From: Xanthostigma xanthostigma | Lineage: Eukaryota > Arthropoda > Insecta > Raphidioptera > Raphidiidae | Assembly: GCA_963575645.1 (NCBI GenBank) | Contig: OY754471.1 | Span: 31,938,401 to 32,002,400 of the forward strand | Reading direction: 5' to 3' | DNA: 64,000 bases | Part shown: positions 20,790 to 31,399 of the stretch, piece by piece | Position numbering within the stretch: the first letter of the stretch is position 1 | How the letters are laid out: each line of letters opens with the position of its first letter | The notes under the pieces: model-generated | Database searches by the model: none | The model's input: the letters and a program-made list of their open reading frames with translations, nothing else | Told to the model about the DNA's origin: nothing | Program-made: the position numbers and the translations under genes

Positions 20790-21170
20790 ATTTTATTCAA
20801 CTAGCACGAGTAATATGTAATCGGGGCCCTGATAAAAGAGGGAAAAATAATAAATCACTTCATTGATTGACGTACCCACCGCCCTCGATGCACACAAGGT
20901 GGCCCTGACTTTCACTGAATTGCGATGCTGTTTTCATATATACAATACTGCCTACCACGTTCCTATTGGTCCAGAAGCTGTGCAGTTTTTTTTCATTATT
21001 TAACGCCTTGGGCTTGCTACTGCGTTCCTATTGGTCCAAAAAATTCATTATATCACAGTACGGCTCGTTATTAGCACTCTACGCGTCAACATAAAGTAAT
21101 TTATTATTTCTCCCGAATTTAGCAAGGCCCCAAAATTACATATTACTCAGGCGTGTTGAATAAACATAAT
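20790..21170. mobile_element. Inverted-repeat element
   Basis: About 75-bp imperfect arms: TTTTATTCAACTAGCACGAG at the left, and at the right the complement of CTGAGTAATATGTAATTTTG and its neighbours. The middle holds two direct copies of CGTTCCTATTGGTCCA (about 20959 and 21024). No coding capacity. Confidence 0.6.
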
Positions 21171-21194
21171 TACAAGAACAAACTGTAGATATAA

Positions 21195-21420
21195 TACTCC
21201 ACGCTTATAGGTTAGGTATTATGATCTAAGCGGCGGCCATTATTATTTTATGAGCGAATAAAAATGTATACCTACCCAAGCAGTAAGACAGAACAGATTT
21301 ATACCTGTAGTAAACATAATTAAGCTTGGTGAATTGAAATATCGCTATTTATTCAGAGGATTAAAACAAATGAACCGAATAAATAACTACTTAGGTTCGG
21401 TGAATATGGCCATTAAACAT
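21195..21420 (+). repeat. Dispersed repeat, copy 1
   Basis: Reverse-complementary to 51893-52105 over about 215 bp with small gaps. Shared strings include AACCGAATAAATAACTACTT and AAACATAATTA. Family unknown. Confidence 0.7.
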
Positions 21421-23346
21421 ATCAGACGAGAGAGTTTACTCATGTCTTTGCGGTGTGACAAGATTGGGGAATTTTCCCCTAAATTCAATAGAATTTGGAA
21501 TTTTAATTCACCATAATATCTTATACAACTGGCAGATGAAACTGAATAAATTAAACTTTAGAATCGAATCATTGATTTTATAGAATAGGGAATATGCATG
21601 TGGTTTAAATTTGCATGATTTTTTTTTTCCAAGAATCTTTATTGTCCGGACATTATGCCTAAACAATTATTTTACTATTTAGTTCGCTTTTAATTGTAAA
21701 AAATATTAATTAAAAAGTGCAAAATAAGCGAGGGAAATTCAATTTTGCGAAACGCATCACTATTGGTCGAAACAAAACGTGACGTCACATGGCACGTCAC
21801 GTCATCTGATTAATTTTTAAATTTAATTTTCGGTAGATGGTATAACTGGAGTATGTTCTTGCGTTTGGTTTATCGTTCATGACAACAGTCATAACCTAAA
21901 CAGTGCATTTTTAATCATGAGTGAATGTCATCGTTATTTGACGTTACAAGCTACTCCTGTCAAATTAATAATCAAAAAACTGTCATTTAGACTTCACGTT
22001 TCTCGAGTTGTTGATGTTGCCATGGTAACTTTTTTTGATACAGTCTAAATTATTTATAATCAAAAAATAATAATATAACGTTAGATATTTATGTTTCATA
22101 GTTTGAATAAAAATAATAATATTGATTACAAATATCTTTGATTTAAATTTTGTAATTCCCGCCAGTGCCATTTTAACCCATAATAAACCCTCGTCTTTAT
22201 TATTGGTAGAATAAGTTGCAGCGTTGCCAAATTTGTTAATGTAAATTGTAGTTGCGTCCAACTTATACAGTTATTTAGTCCAAAAAATGTTAAATATAAA
22301 TTATTTAAATGGTCAATAAATTTAATTTTTTTATATGTAAATAAAAAGGTTTTTTTAATCTATTACAGTTATTTTTATAAAAAAATCTTTATTTAAACAT
22401 AAGCAAAAAAAAATAGGTTTAAAGACAAATCGTGTACTGATTCTCTATATCTACCGTGTTAAATTTCTATTTTTCAAGTATTAATATTTAAAAAACTAAG
22501 CGGTCAAAAATTTTCAAAAAATTAATTTAGTTTACATACACTATAAATTATTATGATTGTATGGAAAAAAAATTATTGAAAAATCTTTATTTTTTTTCAT
22601 GCGCTAACCTCCTTAAAACTGAAAATTGTTATAAAATAACTGTAAAACTATAGTAACAAACACTGAACTGACAGAACGTGCCATGTGACGTAACACAAGA
22701 CCCGCGAAAAATGGCGGCGTTCAAACAAGTCGAATTTTATCGATGTTTTAAAATTTATTTTAATAATTAGTTTGAACATTTCCAAGAGTGTTTATATTTT
22801 TTATGGTGTTATAATGATGTAAAAAGTGAATTAAAAATATAAAAAAAATGCATGCATATACCCTATTCCTATATTCGTGTGCCAAATTTCATTGAAATCG
22901 GGTTAGGTGTTAAAGAGTTAGGACGTTACAGACAGACAGTTTTATTTCTAGTATTGCTTTAAAAAAGTCAACTTACACGGTGTAACCTTTTCTCCAAACA
23001 TAATAATAATATGAGATATAAGATATATTTTGATTTGATGAAGAGGAATTGTTCTTTTGTATTATCATTGAGTGTTTCTATGCCAATGCTAATTCTATTG
23101 ACCTAGATCTTCATATGTATACCCACTCGAGTCAAAGGTCGCCGTTATCACTCACGGTGTATATTCATTTATTTATATCGGCTTGTTTATAGAGGTACAT
23201 GTTGTGTACCTGATATCTGAAAAGTGGGGTAGCCCATTAATGTAGGCCAGAGATATCCAAACTTATGTGATCTACTACCTTAAAAAAAAATAATCAACGG
23301 GGGTAATTTATTTTTTTTTATCTACTGTCTTTAAAGCTCGAGTTTT
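21421..23346. other. No gene seen; possible inverted-repeat remnant and LINE-like tail
   Basis: GTGACGTCACATGGCACGT (about 21780) faces ACGTGCCATGTGACGT (about 22676), suggesting an old inverted-repeat element from about 21690 to 22770. At 22870-22950 the string GTGCCAAATTTCATTGAAAT followed by CAGACAGACAG is a tail seen on many insect RTE-like or SINE repeats. No coding sequence recognised. Confidence 0.4.
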
Positions 23347-23524
23347 TAAAGATAGCGACCGTAATATAACGGTAAATGACATTACAGAAAACGTGGGCTA
23401 AGAAGTAAATGGAAGTCGGTTTTTTGCGTTATGGTGGTGCTGCCGCTACCGAGATAACTACATCCATTTACTTCTGTACACACGTTTTTTGTGACGTCAT
23501 TCACCGTCATATGGCCACTATCTT
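23347..23524. mobile_element. MITE with about 65-bp TIRs
   Basis: TAAAGATAGCGACCGTAATA at the left matches the complement of CGGTCATATGGCCACTATCTTA-like sequence at the right, and both arms contain GAAGTAAATGGA. About 178 bp, non-coding. Confidence 0.65.
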
Positions 23525-23808
23525 AGGAAATCCGTGCTTAAATGATGTGGTGACTGCGTTCTTTTATGTATCTATATTTCCATCTACGCGGGAACATAGT
23601 AAAGAAAGATAGATATAACAAATCTTGACCCCTAATATTATCAAATTATACCTTGCCTTTTGTGTATTTATTTGGAAATGATTACTGGAAAACCGTTTGT
23701 ATATAGATTTTACACAACAAAGAAAATATGTACGAACGATAAACTAAAACAATATATGTACTAGGCCGACTTAGAAAAGACGTGAAAGAGGCAACCAGAG
23801 TTAGATAA
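23525..23808. other. No gene seen
   Basis: Short AT-rich spacer between a MITE and a Helitron. Confidence 0.4.
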
Positions 23809-24202
23809 TCCCTATATTATTAAACGAGCTAATCTTGTATCTACCTATGTACCTCTACCTATGTCCCTAAATATTTTATCGAAAACGGCCCTAACGATTT
23901 GGTTGAAATTTACTGAAAAGGGATTTTGGGGGGCAAAAAACTGTTTTAGCTAGGTCTCATCTCTCGAAAAAATCGTTTTCTTACAAATTTTATCATTATA
24001 AAAATAAAATTTTTGACGTATGAAAATACTTAAATATTGTAAGTAGGTTTTGGAATTTTATACAAACAATGAAACAATTGTTTTCAAAATATTATGACAG
24101 TTAATCTTTAATTACTATCCAAGTGAGACTTAAAATAAATACGTATTTGAATATCAGTATTTTATTTAACTTTCCGAGCAAAGCTCGGTCACCCAGGTAC
24201 TA
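23809..24202 (+). mobile_element. Non-autonomous Helitron, 394 bp
   Basis: Starts TCCCTATATTATTAAACGAG after an A, and ends with hairpin CCGAGC-AAA-GCTCGG (24174-24188), TCACCCAGGTACTA, and a following T. A 5' TC, a hairpin about 10 nt before the 3' end, and insertion between A and T are Helitron features; the terminal bases CTA followed by T are close to the usual CTRR. It matches the longer copy at 29608-30532 (opposite strand) along its whole length apart from an insert, and its 3' end matches 55850. No Rep/helicase is encoded. Confidence 0.85.
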
Positions 24203-25035
24203 TTATATTAAATACATTAGGCCTTAGTAATGAGCTGTGAATTTCGAAGCTAATGACGTCAGTCACTCGAAAGATCTATATTTAAATAATTAATTCATAA
24301 ATTGGTTTTGGAGTCGTTTTAATTAGTGAGAAAAAAATCCAACGACATTGTATAACGGAACTCATTCCAATGATTAAAAAAACGTTTGATAAACTCTTTC
24401 CTATTCCAGTAATGTAAGCTCTATGAATAGAAGGAAATGTTTTTTGCGTAAGATTTCTTTTCATGTATGAACCATTTCTTCAAAGGTTCTTTTATATGTT
24501 TGTAGAAATAGTGTATGAATATTATGTAGGTCAATTGTGAAAACTTGCCAAATTCCAGACGCCCAGCCGTCGTGGCGCCAGCCTAAAAATTTCAATAAGC
24601 AGACATTGTGCAGACCGTAATAATTTATATTTTGTCTGTAATACTTCAAGTTCGTTCGAAACCTAGCGAATCAGCTGTAGACATTTTTTTATTTTAATCT
24701 AAGCGTACGCTGTGAGCCAGCCAAGCTCCCATAAACAAAATTGACCGCGCGGACTGCAATATTTACACGAACCAGTTCGAGCCCTTTTCAACCCTCTCTG
24801 TCTCAGAAGCTAGTTATGTTATGTCACTAATTTTTTTCAGGTGGGTTAAGGCTACCAAAACGAAGCAGTATTCTTAATTTCATGCGTCGAAGTGGAATAG
24901 TTACGAATCTCCAAAAATCATAATTTTGACATTCACTAACAGATGACTGATGGATCATCATAAATCGTCTAGCCGGTGCTGGGAGCATTGATTTCGATAA
25001 TGTATACTTGCAGTATGATAATATAGTATAGAATA
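24203..25035. other. No gene seen
   Basis: Overlapping minus-strand frames at 24282-24464 and 24461-24649 have ordinary composition but no recognisable motif, and I would not call them genes. Confidence 0.4.
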
Positions 25036-25350
25036 CTAGCGGCCCGTCCTGATTTCATCCGAGTGCGATAGATATAATTCTGCGAAATAGATTTGAGCGA
25101 ATTCTATCAGGTGTTGCTACTTGGTACTAAAACGGTTATTTTTGTTTGCTTCTGAACTAATAGCTTTGAGTAAATTCTATCAGGTGTTGCTACAGGTTAC
25201 TAAAACAGTTTTTTTTCCACAATAACTATCCTATTGTCTAAGTTGGACCAAGCAAGACACATTTACAAAATTTCAATAAAGTCGGTTCAGTAGTCTCGGA
25301 GATTAGCGCGGACGAACATCGTGCCACGAGATTTTTATGTAATGTATAAA
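25036..25350 (-). mobile_element. Helitron-like element (CTAG family 2)
   Basis: The + strand begins CTAGCGGCCCGTCCTGATTT (the 3' end on the minus strand). The body includes two direct copies of TTCTATCAGGTGTTGCTAC (25097 and 25174) and GAGATTAGCGCGGACGAACA. The inverse of the latter part recurs at 34362-34600. The far end near 25350 is approximate. Confidence 0.55.
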
Positions 25351-25776
25351 CGTGTTCCCACCAAAAACATAAATGTAAAAAAGGGTTAACTTTAATACCA
25401 AAAATACGAGGGTTTACCAAATATAAAAGAAGTGCCAAGATTTAATGTTTTATGTTATAAATAAATGTCTCGGGTATGTAAAACTGTCAAATGAAAACTT
25501 GACACCTTAGATCTCACTGTTTTTTTAGCAAAACCGGCAAACCCATTTATTCTTTGAATGGAACTTGTCTCTTTTTGCACATTTATGTTTTTGGTAAGAT
25601 ATTAAATCATAATAATGGAAGGGATGCGTTATCGTATCACTTACTTTGTTTACGCGAGACTTAACACTGACGTTATCAGAGATTTTTGTACAATAAAATA
25701 GAAAACTAAATTTGTTTTTTGAAGTAAATTCAATTGCTTGACTTAAAACTTCCAAAATATTTACATTAAAAACAAA
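25351..25776. other. No gene seen
   Basis: An 86-codon minus-strand frame at 25525-25785 ends in KCAKRDKFHSKNKWVCRFC; it has no recognised domain and overlaps a MITE border. Confidence 0.35.
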
Positions 25777-26808
25777 TCCAGCCAATTCGGCGTCGGGACC
25801 ATTCCAACTTCAAAAATATTGACATTTGACATACTATAATAAAGAAAGGAAATTGCTGCGTTAACACGTGCGGTGACGCGGGTAATGGCTAGTATTAAAT
25901 ATTATGATATTCGCTATTCGTTTGCATGATTATCAATATTTTCACGTCGTAAAAAATAATCAAAACGTGCTTGTCAGCTACGTAACTATTTCTTTTTGAC
26001 AGATCTACAAGACAAAAGAAGAGCTTTTTTTTATTTCAAAATATTTCCGAAACTATAAAAACTTTTTACAAAACTTTCTTGTAAAAATAAATACAATAAT
26101 AAATTCAGACCTTTGATGAACGTCTGATTAGTACTTTTCAAATAAATAAAATTATCGACCAATTTTTCAGACAATATATTGACAAAAATTATAAAATTAT
26201 AATTCAAAGGATTTACGTTCAAATCCGAACCGAAACGTAAATTTATTGAATTATTCAAATCTTTGATTAACGTCTGATTAGAATTCTTCAATAAATAAAA
26301 TTATCGACCAATTTTTCAGAAAAATATATTAACAAAAAATAATAATTAATAAATTGACGTTTCGGTCCGGATTTGGATTTTCTTCAGAACTGATCTAAAA
26401 AATATAAAAATAATTAATAATTAATTTCTAATTCGTATTTAAAAATATTCACTTAAAGTTTTCAAATAAAATTGTTCGAAAAATTGGTTATAATTTTGTT
26501 TATTATTGAACAATAATAAATTGTTATGAAAAGTATGCCATTATCATATAAAAATAACGTTATAACATTTATATTTTCTACGCATGCGCCGATTTCCCCC
26601 AAAACAACAGGGCTCCTCATATTTGCATATCAAACATCTTCCCAAGTTTTTCGTTTTAATTCTATCCTCTGTTTGACCTGTATCCTGTTCATAGACAAAG
26701 AGAGTAACGGATTTTTTTAAAGAGTTTTTTGATTTCGACGGACTTCAAAACAAAAAAAAATATTTGACATCCATAAGTACCATTGTCCACTTGTGAAGTT
26801 AAAATGGA
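25777..26808 (+). mobile_element. MITE family A (ACCATTCCAAC), copy 1, carrying an insertion
   Basis: Left border AATCCAGCCAATTCGGCG then GGACCATTCCAACTTCAAA; right part CGCATGCGCCGATTTCCCCC through TACCATTGTCCACTTG. The same family occurs at 42721-42974, 43101-43752, 49972-50585 and 60185-60538. The TIR is ACCATTCCAAC and inverse. Between 26100 and about 26400 it contains the tandem palindrome-family insertion described separately. No transposase seen. Confidence 0.7.
26107..26400. repeat. Tandem copies of the CCAATTTTTCAGAC repeat with a CGAAACG motif
   Basis: Two direct copies about 150 bp apart share AACGTCTGATTAG, AAATAAAATTATCGACCAAT and TTTTTCAGA. On the minus strand each is preceded by a CCGAAACGT-type string, the better one reading TTCTGAAGAAAATCCAAATC then CGGACCGAAACG (about 26364-26396). 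The same block, with better pairing, occurs on the + strand at 63289-63321. The arrangement recalls tandem terminal repeats of Penelope-like elements, but no reverse transcriptase is attached. Confidence 0.5.
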
Positions 26809-27349
26809 AAAAGAAAAATTAAATTAGGTATAATCTAGATTGTTGACACGATCAAAAAAGAGCTGCAATTCTTCCAGGTAAACTGCAAAGAGTATTCGAG
26901 TTGTTTATAAACGATATTTTTTCTACGAAACAATACAGTATGTTTCTATACGTGTATGGTTATACGTACATATAATATTTAAATCATCAGGTCAATATCA
27001 GCCTTTGAAACAACTAAAAGAGTAGCATTTTTATTTCTGTCAATAAACGCGTCTTTTCCTGTCTGACAGATTTTGTTATCATTATTTCCGGTTTCCTACA
27101 CTGTTTTAAGCGTGATTTGTTATACTACTTAAATGTGTATGTTTTGAGATCAGTACTCCTGTGAGTCAGTTTTTTATCAACGAAATGAAGTCCTTGGAAA
27201 CAGATGCTTTGATTCAAGATATATTTTTTTACCGGGTAACATCAGTTTTATTTTCTAAGACTACAAGTAGTTGATTTTATTGTAACGTTTCGTAAAATTT
27301 GTTTACATCCCCAGACTCTATGAAAAAAATGTAATAGCACTAGTACTTC
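26809..27349. other. No gene seen
   Basis: AT-rich spacer; nothing recognised. Confidence 0.4.
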
Positions 27350-28036
27350 AGTCCATTGAAAAGTTACATTTGAAATTACATTTGTCAGAGGACGCAATTT
27401 TATTTTTTAGATATCAAGAAGGGGCTAGTGTAAAGTTAAATTCAAGTTTGTGGGGTCACAACCCTTGTCCCACGGCCGCCATCTTGTAAAAAGGGGTGCA
27501 AGTGGTTTACATGGTTTATCTCACGAACTATAGGTCTCACAAAAAATTTTTTAAACATTTTTTGTAGAAAATATAATTTCCTACAACTTTGGTTCAGTAA
27601 CTTTTAGTCGTAGATCTTATACAAGGTCAACAAGATCCTATAAATGTATACAGTGTTGGCTTTCATATACAAGATCCTGAGCCGCAGCCTGGTCCATCAA
27701 AAAAAGCGAGGACAGAGTAATTATGTCATTTCGAAAATGACCGTGGATTAAGCCTATTGGGAATACTACGACAAAAAGTTACTGAACCAAAGTTGTAGGA
27801 AATTATATTTTCTACAAAAATGTTTAAAATTTTTTTTTGTGAGACCTATAGTTCGTGATATAAACCTTGGAAACCACTGCACCCCTTTTTCCAAGATGGC
27901 GGCCGTGGAACAAGAGTTGTGACCCTACAAATTGAATGTAACTTTACACTAACTCCTTCTTGATATCTAAAAAATAAAATTGCGTCCTCTTGCAAATGTA
28001 ATTTTAGCCCAAAAAAATGTAACATTTCAATGGACT
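27350..28036. mobile_element. Long-TIR non-coding element, 687 bp
   Basis: Inverted arms of about 245 bp begin AGTCCATTGAAA and include ACGGCCGCCATCTTG, TATAGGTCTCACAAAAAA and CTACAACTTTGGTTCAGTAA with their complements. A unique core of about 170 bp (27605-27770) separates them. No frame of interest. A short ACTT lies next to both ends, possibly the target duplication. Confidence 0.8.
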
Positions 28037-28159
28037 ACTTGTCTTCGCCATGAACAACATCGAAGTTCAGAATTTGAAAATGTGTTTGCTATTCAAAGGG
28101 AAAGCAGAGGGTCTTAGAGAATTTATTGATTTTAGGTTTGTACTCTTCGCTCGGTTACC

Positions 28160-28385
28160 AGATTACAATATTGAATCAGAGACGACAAATAATTTCGTGA
28201 GACAACAATCGGCTCGTCATTCTAACAATGAATGCAAGAAAAAGAAAGAACTATCAAGCGGATATATATGTACCACTGCGATAGCTCAGTGGACAGACAA
28301 GTGCAAGTGCAGTGTAGTTAATAAACCATTGATTTTAATTACTTAAATCTAGTTTAACATAAATAATCTTGCGTATATAGTCATA
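28160..28385 (-). repeat. LTR fragment, inverted
   Basis: On the minus strand it carries TTCTTTCTTTTTCTTGCATT and GTTGTCTCACGAAAT, the same strings in the same order as in the solo LTR at 7908-8473. It faces the direct fragment at 28400-28908, making an inverted pair. Confidence 0.6.
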
Positions 28386-28399
28386 TAGTGTTTAGTGAA

Positions 28400-28908
28400 G
28401 AAAAAAAAAACAAACAACTAAAAGTACTTCTCTATAACGTAACAGAAATAAAGCAACAATTCTAACTAATAAAATAAAAGAATAAGTAATGAAGAATTCA
28501 AAAGTCACTCTTATGTACACAAAACACTATACAACTATATATACAGAAGATTATTTATGTTAAACTAGATTTATGTAATTAAAATCAACGGTTTATTAAC
28601 CACTCTGCACTTGCACGTATTTCGTACACTATTATTTACACAGTTTATTTATTTATCTCAGCAGTTACCTCAGTACTGTTCACGGTACTGACTGTCAATT
28701 TATGTTGATTGTTCACTCGATGAAACACAATGTATGACTGTCTATCCACTGAGCTATCGTGGTGGTATATATATCCGCTGGGTAGTTCTTTCTTTTTCTT
28801 GCATTCATTGTTGTCTGGAATTTGACAACAAAGCCTTTTTTACCTAAGCATATTGATAGAACATCAATCCGATTGTTGTCTCACGAAATTCTTTGTGTTC
28901 TTTGTTAC
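28400..28908 (+). repeat. LTR fragment, 5'-truncated
   Basis: Matches the LTR at 7908-8473 from AATTCTAACTAATAAAATAA through CTCAGCAGTTACCTCAGTAC to a right end TTTGTTACA. The TGTAAC start is missing. No flanking duplication found. Confidence 0.65.
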
Positions 28909-28945
28909 ACTATGTATTTTTTTGTGCTTATCCATACACTGGTTT

Positions 28946-29112
28946 TTAGCAGTGTTTTGAAAATGTTGTGTGAACTGATTTTACAGGCCAAACTTGGCAA
29001 GTTTTCATTAAAGAAGTAAACACTATAGAGACTCTTAAAACTTGTCAAGTTTGACCTGTAAATTTATCAGTTCACCAATATTTTTTTATGCTTATCAAAA
29101 CACTGCTAAAAA
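28946..29112. mobile_element. Inverted-repeat MITE
   Basis: TTTTAGCAGTGTTTTG at the left and CAAAACACTGCTAAAAA at the right, with a second pair GTGAACTGATTTTACAGGCC and its partner inside. About 167 bp; non-coding. It abuts the LTR fragment. Confidence 0.65.
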
Positions 29113-29607
29113 GGTGTAGGCAAGGAACTTGGTATAATTTCTACATTTCAGTTATTTTTTTAAGATAACAAAACACAGTTTTGACAACTTGACCCCTTTT
29201 TTCACATTTTTGAATTTGATGGGATTGACATTACTACCAGACAGTGGGAACTCGTACGGGTTGAAAACAGTGAGGCACAGTAGAGGAAGGAGACGTTTTC
29301 TTACTGAATTTTGGGTGTGTGATTTCCAGATTAAGTGATGATTTTTTCAAAAGCTACCAGCAACAAGGTTTATTTGAACCTAGCAACAATCCATATTTCA
29401 TTTTATTATTTTGCACACACCGCCAACGATATGCGCACTTTTTTTTGTATAAATTGAAAATCCAATCAGTTCCGATACAATCTGGTAAATCTAAATGTGT
29501 GTCGGATGATGCAGTAAATTGCTATAGCCTTTGAAAAACTGCCTAAGTGGCAAACTGCTAAAAGAAAGCTTTGCATTAAAAGGGTGTAACCAATGAAGCT
29601 TAAATAA
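29113..29607. other. No gene seen
   Basis: Small frames only; the 71-codon frame at 29319-29534 shows no motif. Confidence 0.4.
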
Positions 29608-30532
29608 TAGCACCTGGGTGATCGAGCTTTGCTCGGAAAGTTAAATAAAATACTGATATGCTGATATCGCCAAAACTTTGAGAACCGTAGGTTCTCTGTC
29701 GCTTCCCTTTGTGGAGCCTACGTCTCCACCTTTGTTACAGTCTTACCTCGCGGGGATGCGCCCCGCTCGGTTGTAAACGACACTAGTCGAGCCTTCGGCT
29801 CTCCATATAAGAACCATAGGTTCTCTGGGGAAGCTTCGCTTCCTTTTGTGGAGCCTACGTCTCCACCTTTGTTACAGTCTTACCTCGCGGGGCTGCGCCC
29901 CGCTCGGTTGTAAACAACCCTAGTCGAGCCTTCGGCTCTCCATATAAGAACCGTAGGTTCTCTGGGGAAGCTTCGCTTCCTTTTGTGGAGCAATAAGATA
30001 ATATTATTGCTGAAACAGTTTGACTCCTTTGTGGAGAGGATTGTCGGCCCTTATGGAAATCCGGTACTTGTAAAACTAATTCGCCGTCATCTTCATCTAT
30101 GATATTGCATCTTTCGCTTCAAATTTAGGTTAAAAATGTATTTATTAAAATTACTCACCTATAATAATAATTGTTTTTAACTTTCTTTCAAATACGTATT
30201 TATTTAAGTCTCACTTGGATAGTAATTAAAGATTAACTGTCATAATATTTTGAAAACAATTGTTTCATTGTACAAAATTCCAAAACCTACTTACAATATT
30301 TAAGTATTTTCATACGTCAAAAAATTCATTTTTATAATGATAAAATTTGTAAGAAAACGATTTTTTAGAGAGATGAGACCTAGCTAAAACGATTTTTTGC
30401 CCCCTAAAATCCCTTTTCAGTAAATTTCATCCAAATCGTTAGGGCCGTTTTCGAGAAAATATTTAGGGACATAGGTACATTGATATATAGGTAGGTATAG
30501 ATACAAGATTAGCTCGTTTAATAATATAGGGA
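29608..30532 (-). mobile_element. Non-autonomous Helitron carrying a hairpin array, 925 bp
   Basis: Minus-strand element with the same start (TCCCTATATTATTAAACGAG) and the same terminal hairpin and tail (CCGAGCAAAGCTCG, CACCCAGGTGCTA) as the 394-bp copy at 23809. The two align along the short copy's length, but this copy holds about 530 bp more, near its 3' end (about 29660-30190). The extra part contains the 137-bp-period hairpin array and a unique segment. Nothing resembling Rep or helicase is present. Confidence 0.8.
29680..29980. repeat. Minisatellite of perfect short hairpins, period 137 bp
   Basis: Each unit strings together short near-perfect palindromes: GAGAACC-GTA-GGTTCTC, GGAAGC-TTC-GCTTCC, GTGGAG-CCTACGT-CTCCAC, GCGGGG-CTGCG-CCCCGC and GAGCC-TTC-GGCTC. 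The GCGGGG hairpin starts at 29750 and 29887 and the GAGCC hairpin at 29789 and 29926, giving the 137-bp period. The array at 55554-55795 has the same unit and period in the opposite orientation. Stems are maintained although single bases differ between units (GATGCG or GCTGCG in the loop). Confidence 0.85.
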
Positions 30533-31399
30533 ATTTTAAGGATAATCAATATTCATATATAAATACGTTATACGGGAAGAAAAAAAGTTGTGGAACCGAT
30601 TTCTCTAATCCGCACACACTGGGATAAAACAAGTGCACAATATATGTTTCATCACGATGTGTACGAATTAACACAGCTAAAATCGATTCAGGAGAAATCC
30701 ATATAATGACAAGAGAAGCTCAATAACGTTCAAAGTTAAAATTTTAATGAATTACGATCGAAATTAGACCACTTGGCGATCACTAGTAAACATAATTACA
30801 AGCAAATACAGGACCGTAAAACGTTTTCTGGCTCTTGTAAAATTTACATAATAACGCTTATGCTTTTTTGGACATTAATAATTGATATATTAGGCTAAAC
30901 GGCGAGGAGTTTTAGGTGTATTTTTCGGGCACAGGCGAGATTATTGTTGGAATCGCTTCGTTTTAGGGTGTAGTTTGCTTACAAATTGTTGGTGTGCTTG
31001 ATTTTATAATTAACAATTAGTGACGAAAATAGTGTTTTTTTCTCTATTTCCTTTAACATCTCCGTTCCTTTTGACTTTTAATATAGCATATGCATTGAGA
31101 AACTTGTTCCTTATGAAATTTCCTAAAAAACGAGCACTGACAGAGGTCGCTAAGTGCAATTGTTAACTTGCAAATAGCCCCGAAAGTTAAAAAAACACGT
31201 TTTTTTCACTATTTTTTTACTAAAAAATGACCGCACTTAGATGGCTGAAAATTCTCAAAAATGATGTCTATGTTGACTCAAACATGCATGAATAATTTTA
31301 GCGTCATCGGTCAATTACTTCTCGAGTAATTAACGATCACTTTTTCTTTGTTTCCTTAATTTCAAATTGCGCCATTTTTTTCACAAACGGGTTTCGCTG
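30533..31399. other. No gene seen
   Basis: AT-rich, no recognised element ends or frames. Confidence 0.4.

Noticed and set aside
28261..28300. A-box-like TAGCTCAGTGG in the LTR fragment
   Set aside because: No B box or tRNA fold accompanies it; chance match inside an LTR repeat.
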